A stretch of DNA of 47,125 bases from CAZPQV01 sp964588705 (GTDB lineage: Bacteria > Bacteroidota > Bacteroidia > Flavobacteriales > Weeksellaceae), in contig CAZPQV010000012.1 of NCBI GenBank assembly GCA_964588705.1, positions 1 through 47,125 on the forward strand, read 5' to 3'. Positions 17,222 through 26,157 of the stretch are shown piece by piece. The first letter of the stretch is position 1. Each line of letters begins with the position of its first letter. The position numbers and the translations under genes were made by a program. The notes under the pieces were generated by a model. It was not told the origin of the DNA. It did no database searches and worked only from the letters and a program-made list of their open reading frames with translations.

Positions 17222-17935
17222 ATGAATTTCTTCAGAAACAACCTCGCCAACATGCTCACGTTGGGAAATCTTTTTTCCGGGAGTGTTGGTGTCATTCACC
17301 TCATCAACGGAGATTATAAAACCGCTGCAGTCTGCATCATCATTTCTTTGATTCTGGATTTTTTTGACGGATTTGTAGCGAGAGCCCTCAAGTCGAACTC
17401 CAATCTCGGCGTTCAGTTGGACTCGCTTGCGGATATGGTGAGTTTCGGACTTCTTCCGGGAATCGCAATGTATCAGATGCTGAAACCTTTTGGCACAGAT
17501 TTCATGGGAATCACTTTACCGTTTGAGTTAAAATATTTGGGTTTACTGATCACCGTTTTCTCCTGTCTTAGACTTGCTATTTTTAATATCGATGAAGAGC
17601 AGAAATACTATTTCAAAGGATTAAACACACCAACAAATACCGTTTTCATCTTTGGAATGCTTTACGTTTTAAGTGAAGTTGGAACTTATAGTTTTCTACG
17701 TGCCTCCCCTGTTTTGATGGTTGTGGTTACACTCATCAGTTCGTGGCTGCTGGTGTCTCCGATAAAAATGATTTCACTGAAATTTAAATCGATGAAATGT
17801 CAGGATAATATCCCGAAAATCGTTCTGTCAATTGGTGGAATATTAATCCTGATCTTCTTTGGAATTGTCGGAATTCCATTAGCCGTTGCTTACTATATTT
17901 TGGTTTCAATCATTTTCCAAAAGCAGTTAAATTAA
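17222..17935 (+). CDS. pssA: CDP-alcohol phosphatidyltransferase (phosphatidylserine-synthase-like)
   Basis: This 237-residue membrane enzyme attaches an alcohol headgroup to CDP-diacylglycerol. The family motif DGxxARxxxxxxxxGxxxDxxxD is present as DGFVARALKSNSNLGVQLDS followed by LAD near residues 48-72, with six or so membrane segments around it. The N-terminal NLANMLTLGNLFSGSVGV and the length agree with Bacteroidota phosphatidylserine synthases. Phosphatidylserine made this way would be decarboxylated to phosphatidylethanolamine by an enzyme encoded elsewhere. Other CDP-alcohol transferases such as PgsA are less likely but not excluded. Confidence 0.85.
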   Translation: MNFFRNNLANMLTLGNLFSGSVGVIHLINGDYKTAAVCIIISLILDFFDGFVARALKSNSNLGVQLDSLADMVSFGLLPGIAMYQMLKPFGTDFMGITLPFELKYLGLLITVFSCLRLAIFNIDEEQKYYFKGLNTPTNTVFIFGMLYVLSEVGTYSFLRASPVLMVVVTLISSWLLVSPIKMISLKFKSMKCQDNIPKIVLSIGGILILIFFGIVGIPLAVAYYILVSIIFQKQLN

Positions 17936-18006
17936 AACAATCAATATCTTTTTCCCCAACCCTAAAGGATAGAAATCGATTTAATCATAAAAAACAAAAA
18001 ACCAAC

Positions 18007-18041
18007 ATCTCGAAACTCGTATCCCGAACCTCGTATCTCAA
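18007..18041 (+). repeat. Period-7 tandem tract abutting the exonuclease start
   Basis: Five degenerate heptamers in a row: ATCTCGA, AACTCGT, ATCCCGA, ACCTCGT, ATCTCAA. The tract ends 6 nt before the ATG of the exonuclease gene, so it occupies the place of leader and ribosome binding region. Confidence 0.75.
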
Positions 18042-18047
18042 AAAATT

Positions 18048-18812
18048 ATGAATCTAAAACTACATAAACCCTTCTGTGTTTTCGATCTGGAAACCACCGG
18101 AACTAACGTTGGAAAAGACCGCATTGTTGAAATCAGTATTCTGAAAGTAAATCCGGATGCCTCGCGCGAAAGCAAAACCTGGCTCGTAAATCCTGAAATG
18201 TATATTCCAAAAGAAGCTTCAGCTGTCCACGGAATTTTCGATGCGGATGTTGCCGACGCTCCAACTTTTAAAGGAATTGCTCCAAAAGTTATGGAAATGA
18301 TTGCAGGAAGTGATTTAGGCGGATTCAATTCCAACCGTTTTGATGTCCCACTTTTAGCAGAAGAACTTTTGCGCGCCGGAATCGATTTCGATTTGAGCAA
18401 ATTCAGACTGGTGGATGCGCAGAATATTTTCTTTAAAATGGAACCAAGAAACCTTTCTGCTGCGTATAAATTCTATTGTGATAAAACTTTGGAAAACGCA
18501 CACTCAGCAGAGGCCGACGTTCTCGCTACATTTGAAGTTTTGGATGCGCAGGTTGCCAGATATGATGACTTACCGAATGATATTGCCGGACTGAGTGAAT
18601 TTTCTTTCCAAAACCGTTTTGCAGATTTGGCAGGATTCATCGCTTTTGATGAAAATGACCAGGAAATTTTTACTTTCGGGAAATACAAAGGTCAGCGTGT
18701 AAAAGATGTTTTCCAAAAAGATATTGGCTATTTCGGATGGATTCAGAATGCTGATTTTCCTCTTTACACCAAGAAAATTCTAACCGCAATTCAGTTGCGC
18801 TCAAGGTTTTAA
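18048..18812 (+). CDS. DnaQ-like 3'-5' exonuclease with C-terminal DUF3820-like domain
   Basis: This 254-residue protein has the DEDDh exonuclease residues: Asp and Glu in FDLETTG (about 11-17), Asp in NSNRFDVPLL near residue 94, and His and Asp in AHSAEADVLATFEVL near 148-156. The C-terminal 60 residues (TFGKYKGQRVKDVF onward) match the short DUF3820-like domain often attached to such nucleases. It is not the polymerase III epsilon subunit by itself; a stand-alone nuclease in repair or RNA or DNA turnover is likely. A heptamer repeat tract sits directly before the ATG. The FAH-family gene follows after 28 nt. Confidence 0.85.
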   Translation: MNLKLHKPFCVFDLETTGTNVGKDRIVEISILKVNPDASRESKTWLVNPEMYIPKEASAVHGIFDADVADAPTFKGIAPKVMEMIAGSDLGGFNSNRFDVPLLAEELLRAGIDFDLSKFRLVDAQNIFFKMEPRNLSAAYKFYCDKTLENAHSAEADVLATFEVLDAQVARYDDLPNDIAGLSEFSFQNRFADLAGFIAFDENDQEIFTFGKYKGQRVKDVFQKDIGYFGWIQNADFPLYTKKILTAIQLRSRF

Positions 18813-18840
18813 TAAAAATTAAATTCATTACAGATTACAT

Positions 18841-19446
18841 ATGAAAATCATCTGCATCGGAAGAAATTATAGCGAACACGCCAAAGAACTGGGCAACGAA
18901 ATTCCTGAAAAACCGGTTATTTTCATGAAACCGGATACCGCTGTTTTGAAAGGCAACGATTTCTACATCCCGGAATTTTCCAGCGACGTACATTACGAAC
19001 TGGAAGTTGTGGTAAAAATCTCTAAAGGCGGAAAGTATATTCAGAAAGAAAATGCTCATAAACATTATGATGAAATTGGTTTGGGCATCGATTTTACGGC
19101 CCGCGATCTTCAAAGTGAATTAAAAGGAAAAGGACTTCCATGGGAACTGGCGAAAGGATTTGACGGTTCTGCGGTGGTGAGTAATTTTTTCAGCAAAGCT
19201 GATTATGATTTGAATAATCTGAATTTTTCACTCCAGAAAAACAAAGAAAAAGTTCAGGACGGCAACACGCAAATGATGATGTTCAGCATTGATGATATTA
19301 TTGCATTTGTATCGCAATATTTCACCCTTCGTGTTGGCGATTTAATATTTACCGGAACTCCTAAAGGTGTAGGCAAGGTTGATGAAAATGATATTTTAGA
19401 AGCGCACCTTGAAAAAGACAAAGTTCTCGACATCAGAATTCTGTAA
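18841..19446 (+). CDS. Fumarylacetoacetate hydrolase (FAH) family protein
   Basis: A 201-residue, short-form member of the FAH superfamily, which cleaves carbon-carbon bonds in or decarboxylates 2-oxo acid compounds. Visible landmarks are CIGRNYSEHAKELGNE at the N-terminus, the metal-binding ELEVVVKISKG and GLGIDFTARDLQ, the WELAKGFDGSA block and the C-terminal LIFTGTPKGVGKV. It resembles acylpyruvase/oxaloacetate decarboxylase-type members (YcgM-like), but the substrate is not certain. It lies 28 nt after the exonuclease gene on the same strand, possibly one transcript. Confidence 0.88.
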   Translation: MKIICIGRNYSEHAKELGNEIPEKPVIFMKPDTAVLKGNDFYIPEFSSDVHYELEVVVKISKGGKYIQKENAHKHYDEIGLGIDFTARDLQSELKGKGLPWELAKGFDGSAVVSNFFSKADYDLNNLNFSLQKNKEKVQDGNTQMMMFSIDDIIAFVSQYFTLRVGDLIFTGTPKGVGKVDENDILEAHLEKDKVLDIRIL

Positions 19447-19505
19447 AAACTTAATGCCAATCATTTCAATATATTTTGTAACTTTAAGGAACAAAAATTA
19501 AGGTT

Positions 19506-19949
19506 ATGGTAAATATAGTTGTGCCTGTAGATTTCTCTGAATCTATGAATAAGTTGATTGACGGCTCCGTAAAATTTGCGAAAGAAACCAACGGAAATAT
19601 TTTCCTTATCCACGTTGCACCGTCTGATCTTGGCTTTGCGCTTGGCGATGTAGGTTTCCAGTATTTTCCTCAGATTGAAGAACACGAAATACAGGAAGAA
19701 CTGAAACAGCTGAGTGAGATTGAAACAAGTATAAAAGCACAGGGCGTAAACTGTGAACATATACTGAAACAGGGCGTTGCCAAAGACATTATTATGGAAT
19801 ACGCTGCTGATAAAGATGCCGGATATATCGTAATGGGATCACACGGAAGAAGCGGAATGTACGACGTTTTCGTAGGAAGTTTAACCAAGGACTTAACGAA
19901 AAGCTCTCCAATTCCGGTGTTGGTAATTCCTTGTCACGATAACAAATAA
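19506..19949 (+). CDS. Universal stress protein, ATP-binding type
   Basis: A single-domain 147-residue UspA-fold protein. The opening IVVPVDFSESMNKLIDGSVKFA and the nucleotide-binding pattern GxxG-9x-G(S/T), seen as GSHGRSGMYDVFVGS, mark it as the ATP-binding subclass. Such proteins help survival in growth arrest or stress; the partner is unknown. Start chosen at the ATG after AAGG, one of the few purine-rich leaders in the window. A strong bidirectional terminator follows. Confidence 0.9.
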   Translation: MVNIVVPVDFSESMNKLIDGSVKFAKETNGNIFLIHVAPSDLGFALGDVGFQYFPQIEEHEIQEELKQLSEIETSIKAQGVNCEHILKQGVAKDIIMEYAADKDAGYIVMGSHGRSGMYDVFVGSLTKDLTKSSPIPVLVIPCHDNK

Positions 19950-19963
19950 ATCTTATCCTAATA

Positions 19964-20000
19964 AAAAAATGCCGCTACAGATTTTGTAGCGGCATTTTTT
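19964..20000. terminator. Bidirectional terminator between the usp and DUF6341 genes
   Basis: A 16-nt arm AAAAAATGCCGCTACA pairs perfectly with TGTAGCGGCATTTTTT around a 5-nt loop. The A and T runs on either side make it functional in both directions for two convergent genes. Confidence 0.9.
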
Positions 20001-20019
20001 ATAATATAAATATCAATTA

Positions 20020-20250
20020 TTAACCTTTCTTCATAATTTTTGGGTCGTAGTACGGACGCGGCTCCTTACTTGGAGACGTATAATCGTTGTCCTTGTTATT
20101 ACCCAAAGGAACTACAAGTTCCCAGCACCAATAAACGAAAAGTACGCAGGCAACGATGAAAAGAATCCAGTTCATAATATTACCCAATACATCGTAAAAA
20201 CCATAACTCCAAACAAACAGATCGCTTAAGAATAACCAGAAAGATGTCAT
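20020..20250 (-). CDS. Small membrane protein, DUF6341-like
   Basis: A 76-residue protein with one clear membrane helix (about residues 26-45, MNWILFIVACVLFVYWCWEL) preceded by an aromatic-rich amphipathic stretch, and a short polar tail (YTSPSKEPRPYYDPKIMKKG). I recall it as DUF6341, a flavobacterial family of unknown function. The leader contains AAGGAAA about 6 nt before the ATG. It is divergent from the DUF6427-like gene; as I remember, the two families travel together, which suggests a shared membrane role. Confidence 0.65.
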   Translation of the reverse strand: MTSFWLFLSDLFVWSYGFYDVLGNIMNWILFIVACVLFVYWCWELVVPLGNNKDNDYTSPSKEPRPYYDPKIMKKG

Positions 20251-20268
20251 TATTTTCCTTTTTTAAAT

Positions 20269-20286
20269 TAACTTTGCACAAATTTA
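20269..20286. promoter_or_regulatory. Face-to-face divergent promoters, DUF6341 and DUF6427 genes
   Basis: Plus-strand TAACTTTG at 20269-20276 and minus-strand TAAATTTG at 20279-20286 both match TAnnTTTG and are separated by 2 nt. The minus-strand promoter has a TTTG -33 element at 20309-20312 (spacing 22), inside the opposite gene. Each start site would fall within the other's -7 element, so polymerase binding should be mutually exclusive. Confidence 0.55.
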
Positions 20287-20292
20287 GTAAAA

Positions 20293-21204
20293 ATGTTCAG
20301 ATTACTTTCAAAAGAAAGCAATATTTTTTCGATTCTGGTTTATATTATCTTTCTTTTGGCAGTAGTAATCGCATTCAACGTATTGGATTTCAATTACATT
20401 GATGGAATTTCGGCTGTGATAACTTTTTGTGGTGTTGCACTGGGATATTTTATTTTCGATAAGATTAATCTCACATACCAAACCCACCTTCCGCTTGCGC
20501 TGTACACGTTTCTGATTTTTGCACTTTATCCCGGAGACTTGGATATTGGGATCGCGGTTTCGCTTCTTACCAATTCTTTCCTTTTACTGATTTTAACAAG
20601 TACCAACGAATATGTCCGCAGGCGTTCTTACGTACTTGTAGGTTTTATTTTAGCCATTAATTACCTGTTTCTGCCTACAACCTGGCCGATGTTCATCTTT
20701 GTAATTCTGCACGTTATCGCAACTGCAGAACGTATCGGACTGAATTTATTCAGGTTGATTTTTGGTATTTTATTAACGTTTGGCGCTTATTTCTGTTTCA
20801 TGTATTTCATCAATTTTACAACGTTTGATGAAGATTATCTGCCAATACAATTTGGGAAACCAATGACGGATTTTTATCCGCTGTATTTTCTTTTCCCGAT
20901 TTTCGGCTTGATGATTTATGCGGTACTGAATCACTTCGCGCATTATAACAAAAAGAGTCCGGAAAGCAGATTTAAGTTTACTTTTCTGATGATTTTCACA
21001 TTGGCACAGCTAATAACCGTTGTGCTTTATATGGGCGATCATTACGAATACCTTTTGCTGCTGGCGTTTCCTGCAAGTATTATCCTTGCCAGAATGCTTC
21101 GTTTTTTACCAAATTACTGGCTAAAAGAAACCGGGCTTTGGCTTATTATCATCTGTCTTTTGCTGTTTAAAGTCGGTGATATTTTTCAACTTTTTAAATT
21201 TTAA
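20293..21204 (+). CDS. Polytopic membrane protein, DUF6427-like
   Basis: A 303-residue protein with about nine or ten hydrophobic segments and short loops, without soluble domains or recognisable catalytic residues. I recall it as DUF6427, a flavobacterial family next to DUF6341. The function is unknown; a transporter or assembly role would be guesswork. It is followed after 4 nt by the DUF3109 gene, so the two are probably cotranscribed. Confidence 0.65.
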   Translation: MFRLLSKESNIFSILVYIIFLLAVVIAFNVLDFNYIDGISAVITFCGVALGYFIFDKINLTYQTHLPLALYTFLIFALYPGDLDIGIAVSLLTNSFLLLILTSTNEYVRRRSYVLVGFILAINYLFLPTTWPMFIFVILHVIATAERIGLNLFRLIFGILLTFGAYFCFMYFINFTTFDEDYLPIQFGKPMTDFYPLYFLFPIFGLMIYAVLNHFAHYNKKSPESRFKFTFLMIFTLAQLITVVLYMGDHYEYLLLLAFPASIILARMLRFLPNYWLKETGLWLIIICLLLFKVGDIFQLFKF

Positions 21205-21208
21205 TTAA

Positions 21209-21796
21209 ATGATTCAGATTGAAGATAAACTCATTTCGGAAGATATTTTTTCACAGGAATTCGTATGCAACCTCAGCAAATGTAAAGGAGCCTGCTGTGT
21301 AGAAGGAGACGTGGGCGCGCCACTTGACAAAGAAGAGACCAAAATCCTTGATGAAATTTTCGAAAAGGTAAAACCTTATCTTCGTCCGGAAGGTGTAAAA
21401 GCCATCGAAGAACAGGGAACGTGGACCGTAGATCCAATGGACGGCGATTTTGTAACGCCAATGGTAAACGGTGCCGAATGTGCTTATGTGATTTTCGAGG
21501 AAAAAGGAATCACCAAATGCGGTATTGAAAAAGCCTACGAAGACGGCGCTGTCAATTGGCAGAAACCTATTTCCTGTCATCTTTATCCCATCCGAATTAC
21601 TGAATACTCTGAATTTTCTGCACTTAATTATCACGAATGGCCTATTTGTGCACCTGCCTGTGAACTTGGTAAAGAACTCCAAGTTCCCGTTTATAAGTTT
21701 CTTAAAACTCCACTGATTCGTAAATACGGGGAAGAATTCTACACCACTTTATCCGAAGCTGCCGAGGAATGGGAGAAGGAATTTAATAAGAAATAA
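21209..21796 (+). CDS. DUF3109 family cysteine-rich protein
   Basis: A 195-residue soluble protein with clustered cysteines: CNLSKCKGACC near residues 20-31, then CAYV, KCGIEKAY, SCHLYPIRI and CAPACELGK. The pattern is related to YkgJ-type putative zinc or iron-sulfur binding proteins. Length and the C-terminal YKFLKTPLIRKYGEEFY block fit DUF3109. The function is not known. It follows the DUF6427-like gene by 4 nt in the same direction. Confidence 0.85.
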   Translation: MIQIEDKLISEDIFSQEFVCNLSKCKGACCVEGDVGAPLDKEETKILDEIFEKVKPYLRPEGVKAIEEQGTWTVDPMDGDFVTPMVNGAECAYVIFEEKGITKCGIEKAYEDGAVNWQKPISCHLYPIRITEYSEFSALNYHEWPICAPACELGKELQVPVYKFLKTPLIRKYGEEFYTTLSEAAEEWEKEFNKK

Positions 21797-21876
21797 AAGT
21801 TTTCCCCTACTTTTTTCTGTTTTTCAGGTTGTTATTTCTATATTTTAGTAATTTTAATTATTAAAACATTAGAATT

Positions 21877-22527
21877 ATGACTGAATTATTTGAACTTCAG
21901 GATATTTATAAAGCAATTTTTGCAATGGCGGCAGGTTTTGTTCTCGGGCTCGAAAGAGAATTGAAAGACAAAGCAGCAGGACTGAAAACCATCACCATTA
22001 TCTGTCTTGGTTCGGCATTGTTTACCATTATCTCGATGAAAGTGGGCGTTGGAACTTCTGATCCGGGAAGAATTGCCGCAAACATCAGCACCGGAATTGG
22101 ATTTCTTGGTGCAGGCGTAATTTTTAAGGAAGGCTTTAATGTTTATGGACTGACGACTGCCGGAATCATCTGGATTGCCGCAGCGATTGGGATGTCAATT
22201 GGCTTCGGACAAATAGCTTTGGGATTTGTCTTTCTGATTTGTGCTTTAGCAATGATTTATTCAAACAAAATTTTAAGTAAATTTATTATTCCGCAACACT
22301 CAAGCAAAATACTGACTTTGGAAATTCCTTTGGAAAAATATTCTGAGAAAGAGATTATTGTAAATGATATCAATAAAATTTCAAGACATCTTGATGAAAT
22401 AAAACTTTCAAAAACCAATGAAGAAACCGTTTCGGTGACGTTTGAACTTCACATCAAAAATAATGACATACAACAGTTGGAGCTCTATCTGATTGAAAAT
22501 AAAAATCTCCTGAGTTTTACTTTATAA
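21877..22527 (+). CDS. MgtC/SapB family membrane protein
   Basis: This 216-residue protein has the MgtC core: AGFVLGLERELKDKAAGLKT (15-34), four hydrophobic segments, and ISTGIGFLGAGVIFKEG with VYGLTTAGIIWIAAAIGM. A C-terminal cytoplasmic domain of about 70 residues (ACT-like in related proteins) follows. MgtC proteins are tied to growth at low magnesium and in acid and, in pathogens, to F-ATPase regulation, but environmental members are poorly characterised. It stands alone on the strand, convergent with the M16 peptidase gene. Confidence 0.88.
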   Translation: MTELFELQDIYKAIFAMAAGFVLGLERELKDKAAGLKTITIICLGSALFTIISMKVGVGTSDPGRIAANISTGIGFLGAGVIFKEGFNVYGLTTAGIIWIAAAIGMSIGFGQIALGFVFLICALAMIYSNKILSKFIIPQHSSKILTLEIPLEKYSEKEIIVNDINKISRHLDEIKLSKTNEETVSVTFELHIKNNDIQQLELYLIENKNLLSFTL

Positions 22528-22532
22528 AAAAA

Positions 22533-22557
22533 CGGGCGGCACCGGAGGTGCCGCCCG
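22533..22557 (-). terminator. Terminator of the M16 peptidase gene
   Basis: CGGGCGGCACC, loop GGA, GGTGCCGCCCG: a perfect 11-bp GC-rich stem. Only the minus-strand side has a T run (TTTTTTT), so it serves the M16 gene. Confidence 0.9.
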
Positions 22558-22583
22558 AAAATTATATGATAATTTATAAATGA

Positions 22584-25500
22584 TTATTTGAAATCTGCTT
22601 CAGAAACGCCCTGATTGATCAAAACTTCTGTAGTATTCACATCAATTTTCTGCCCCATTGCTGAAACTTCCATTTTTACAGGAACCTGAATTCCGTCGAA
22701 AGTTTTGTACTCAAGAATTTTCATCTCTCCCATTTCTGCAGGACCTTTGTACAGCAGTCCGGTTGTAGCATCGTAGTAAGTTTTTCCTTTTGCTGATACA
22801 AGTACATAGTAGTTTTTGCCACCTTCCGAAACTTTTTCTACTGCGGTATAATCTGCAGCTTTCATGGTAAGTGCATCAAACATCTTCTTGTCTTTAAGCG
22901 CTTTTATTTGATCTGCAGGAATATCCATTTTCATTCCCATTTGCGAAACGTAACCTTTTTCACCGTCGAAAACAGTTCCTCCCATTTCCTGACCTGCCAT
23001 ACTCTGGCTGATTTTCACTTTGTTAGGAGCCATTTGCATCGTCGTCATCGTAAGATCCATTCCCTGAACTTTCATCGTAGAAACCGACTTCATTGATTTT
23101 ACAGCTTCAAGTTTCTGTTTTCCACCGAGAGCAGCAACATAATTATCAATTACCTGTTGAGCCGTAAGATCTTTCATGACTCCTGATGCTACTGCAACCG
23201 GTTTTTCTTCTTTCTTTACGTTGGCTTCCCAGCCGTCTTCCGGCATCAGCGTAGCGATAATTTTTCCGGTTGTAAGATATTTCTTCGCCACTGCTTGAAG
23301 GTCTTTCACTGTAAGCGCTTTTACTTTATCCTCATAATTCAGGATTTCGTATTTATCACCACCTTCAAGTTGGTAATTAGCCAGGTTATTTAACCAGAAA
23401 TTATTGTCTTTCAGTTGTACTTTGTAATCATTCAGTTCACCTTCTTTGTATTTGTCAAGGTCTTTTTGTTCAGGACCGTTGTCAATCAGTTTTTGCATTT
23501 CTGCAAGAGCAGCTTTCGTAAGTTTATCAACATTTTCAGGTCCTAAAGGGAAAGAAATATTGAAATACCACGAACCGTAAGGAACTTTGCTCATTCCACC
23601 GCTTGCGCCACCACCATAAATTCCGCCTTCATCTTCTCGCAGCTTTTCAATCACTTTAATGGTTGCGACTTCTCCAAGCGCCGAAAGTGCAAGATCTTCT
23701 TTTTCATTGTATTTCGTTTCGCCTCCATAAACGATCTGAACCATACTCTTAGGATCTTTACCTTTTTTATAAACCTTATTATGGTTTCCATAAACAGATC
23801 TGTATCCATTATCTTTGAAGGTTGTTGTTTTATTGGTTGAAGGCAGACTTGCAAGATACTGCGTTGCATATTCTTTCAGTTTAGCTTCATCCACATTTCC
23901 TACAAAATAAAAATGGAAATTTCCGGCGTTGGCAAACTTGCTCTTATAAGCATCGTAAGCTTTTTTGTAATCGGTGTTTGCCCAATCTTTCTCGAAAGGA
24001 ATTAAAGATGTAAACCTTGGGTTGTTCTGATTTCTGAACTTCTGGAACTGATCTACAAAGTAGAACTGAGGATCAGACGTCAGGTTGTTATAAATAGCCG
24101 ATTGTTTTTCTTTGTAAGCATTAAATGCAGCAGGGTCGTAGTTGAGTCCGGTGAAATAAGCATATACCAATTCCATCATCGTTCCGAAATCTTTCTGAAC
24201 AGTTCTTCCGCTTAAACCTTCAGTTAATGAACCAACAAATGGGCTAACATTTACCTGTTTTCCTGCAAGATAATTCGAAATATCGGTTTTATCGTATCCG
24301 TTTACACCACCTTCTGCGATCGCAGGAAATGCAAACTGAGTTTTGATATAATCCGCATCTGAAAGTAATGAATTTCCACCTAAACTTCTCGCAGTAAATA
24401 CAATTTCATCCTCCTTGAAATCTGTTTTCTTGTAAGTTACTTTCGCACCGTTGCTCAACGTCAAAGTTGTTGTTCCAAGTTTAGCGTCTGTTTCAGTTTT
24501 TACAATTTTTCCGTTCGATTTGAATGGTTTTACCAAATGTTCGATTGTTGCCTTTTCTTTGTAAGGTTCAATTTTAGCAACTTTTACATCATCAAACAAT
24601 TTTAGAACGCTGTCTTTTGCAGGATAAGTTAAGCCGTCTTTTTTAGGACCGGTAATGACTACAACTCTGCTGTCTTCTTTCACCAAATCTTTAATCTGCT
24701 GATTGGTTTGAGCTAAAGTTACCGTTGGTAAGAACGATTTATACTGCTCATATTCCCACGCAATACCCGGAATCGGCTCCTGCTGTAGGAAATTTCTTGT
24801 GTATTCAGCTACCAAAGCACCGCTTTCAGTTTTATCACGGTTGTTGTACTGCCTTTCAAGACCTGAAAGTAATTGTGCCTTTGCTCTATCGAGTTCAGTC
24901 TGTGTAAACCCGAAACGCTTAGCACGTTCCACTTCTTCCAAAAGAACTTTCATTGCAGCAAGCTGTCCACCGTCTTTAGTCATCGCAAATCCCTGAAGTG
25001 CATCTTTCGTTCTCATAAAACTTCCGTGGTTCACCGAACCAAAAGTAAACGGCGGATTATTAGAATTAATCAATTCCCGGAAACGGTTATTAAGCATCGT
25101 CGTTGTAAGTCTTTTTACGATGCCATTGGTGTAATCTCCAACAGTTACTTCAGGTTTTGCAGCACCTTCATCTTTAATAATGAACTGAACCTGAGAGTTG
25201 GTTGCATCAGGATCTGTTTCAATAGAAACGAATGATTCTTTATGATTTGGAACTTCGTAAAACTCTCTCTTACGAGGCGTTGCTGGATTTTTGTATTTTC
25301 CGAAATCGGTTTTAATTTTCTTTTCAATTTCATCTACATTGATGTCGCCAACTACAACTAATGCCATCAAATCCGGACGATGCCAATCCTGATGGAATTT
25401 TCTTAAAACCTCAGGCTTGAAATTTTCAAGAATTTCCTTACTTCCAATTGGTAAACGCTCCGCATATCTTGAGTTGTAAAGTGCTACAGGAAGCCATTTA

Positions 25501-26021
25501 TCAAGCATTCTTTTATCCGGACCAAGACCAAGTCTCAGTTCCTCAAGAACCACACCTCTTTCTTTGTTGATTTCTTCATCAGTCAGAAGTGCGTTGAATG
25601 CCCAGTCTTCCATTACTTTCATCCCAAGATCAAGATTTCCCGGTTTATCCAACGGAACCGGAAGCATATAAACCGTTTCATCAAAACTTGTGTATGCATT
25701 CAGGTGCTGCCCAAATTTAATCCCAATAGTTTGCAAAGCATCTACAAGCTTATTTCCTGGGAAATTTTTGGTTCCGTTGAAGTTCATGTGCTCCATAAAA
25801 TGGGCAAGACCAAGCTGATCCGGATCTTCTACAATGGAACCTACGTTAATGGCAAGGCGCAAATCGACCTTGTTTTCTGGCTTAGTATTTTTTTTGATGT
25901 AATACTTCATTCCGTTTGGGAGCGTCCCAACTCTTATGGATGGATCCAAAGGAATGTTTTGTGCAATTAATGCTCCCACCATCATAAATAACAGTGAGAA
26001 AGACAATAACAATTTTTTCAT
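22584..26021 (-). CDS. M16 (pitrilysin) zinc metallopeptidase fused to a C-terminal lipoprotein-sorting-like domain
   Basis: This 1145-residue secreted protein has a signal peptide (MKKLLLSFSLLFMMVGALIAQ). The inverted zinc motif HxxEH is at His74-Phe-Met-Glu77-His78, with a downstream glutamate in KERGVVLEELRLG. Two M16 halves follow, the second without the zinc motif, making about 930 residues. The last 200 residues (TAQQVIDNYVAALGGKQKLE onward) resemble the barrel-like LolA/YP_-type lipoprotein-sorting domain found in other Bacteroidota secreted proteins. The enzyme probably degrades peptides in the periplasm. It is monocistronic with a strong terminator. Confidence 0.88.
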   Translation of the reverse strand: MKKLLLSFSLLFMMVGALIAQNIPLDPSIRVGTLPNGMKYYIKKNTKPENKVDLRLAINVGSIVEDPDQLGLAHFMEHMNFNGTKNFPGNKLVDALQTIGIKFGQHLNAYTSFDETVYMLPVPLDKPGNLDLGMKVMEDWAFNALLTDEEINKERGVVLEELRLGLGPDKRMLDKWLPVALYNSRYAERLPIGSKEILENFKPEVLRKFHQDWHRPDLMALVVVGDINVDEIEKKIKTDFGKYKNPATPRKREFYEVPNHKESFVSIETDPDATNSQVQFIIKDEGAAKPEVTVGDYTNGIVKRLTTTMLNNRFRELINSNNPPFTFGSVNHGSFMRTKDALQGFAMTKDGGQLAAMKVLLEEVERAKRFGFTQTELDRAKAQLLSGLERQYNNRDKTESGALVAEYTRNFLQQEPIPGIAWEYEQYKSFLPTVTLAQTNQQIKDLVKEDSRVVVITGPKKDGLTYPAKDSVLKLFDDVKVAKIEPYKEKATIEHLVKPFKSNGKIVKTETDAKLGTTTLTLSNGAKVTYKKTDFKEDEIVFTARSLGGNSLLSDADYIKTQFAFPAIAEGGVNGYDKTDISNYLAGKQVNVSPFVGSLTEGLSGRTVQKDFGTMMELVYAYFTGLNYDPAAFNAYKEKQSAIYNNLTSDPQFYFVDQFQKFRNQNNPRFTSLIPFEKDWANTDYKKAYDAYKSKFANAGNFHFYFVGNVDEAKLKEYATQYLASLPSTNKTTTFKDNGYRSVYGNHNKVYKKGKDPKSMVQIVYGGETKYNEKEDLALSALGEVATIKVIEKLREDEGGIYGGGASGGMSKVPYGSWYFNISFPLGPENVDKLTKAALAEMQKLIDNGPEQKDLDKYKEGELNDYKVQLKDNNFWLNNLANYQLEGGDKYEILNYEDKVKALTVKDLQAVAKKYLTTGKIIATLMPEDGWEANVKKEEKPVAVASGVMKDLTAQQVIDNYVAALGGKQKLEAVKSMKSVSTMKVQGMDLTMTTMQMAPNKVKISQSMAGQEMGGTVFDGEKGYVSQMGMKMDIPADQIKALKDKKMFDALTMKAADYTAVEKVSEGGKNYYVLVSAKGKTYYDATTGLLYKGPAEMGEMKILEYKTFDGIQVPVKMEVSAMGQKIDVNTTEVLINQGVSEADFK

Positions 26022-26107
26022 TAAACTATTTTTTTAGTGATGCTAATATAACCAAAATAAAAATATTTGCCCGTGAATCCAAGTTAAGTTTTCGCTAAAA
26101 AACAACG

Positions 26108-26135
26108 AAAAAACCGCTGATTTACAGCGGTTTTT
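26108..26135 (-). terminator. Terminator of tig
   Basis: AAAAACCGCTG pairs with CAGCGGTTTTT around ATTTA; the T run on the minus strand (TTTTTT) follows the tig stop. Confidence 0.9.
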
Positions 26136-26157
26136 AAAGTGTACAGAACGTAAGTTC

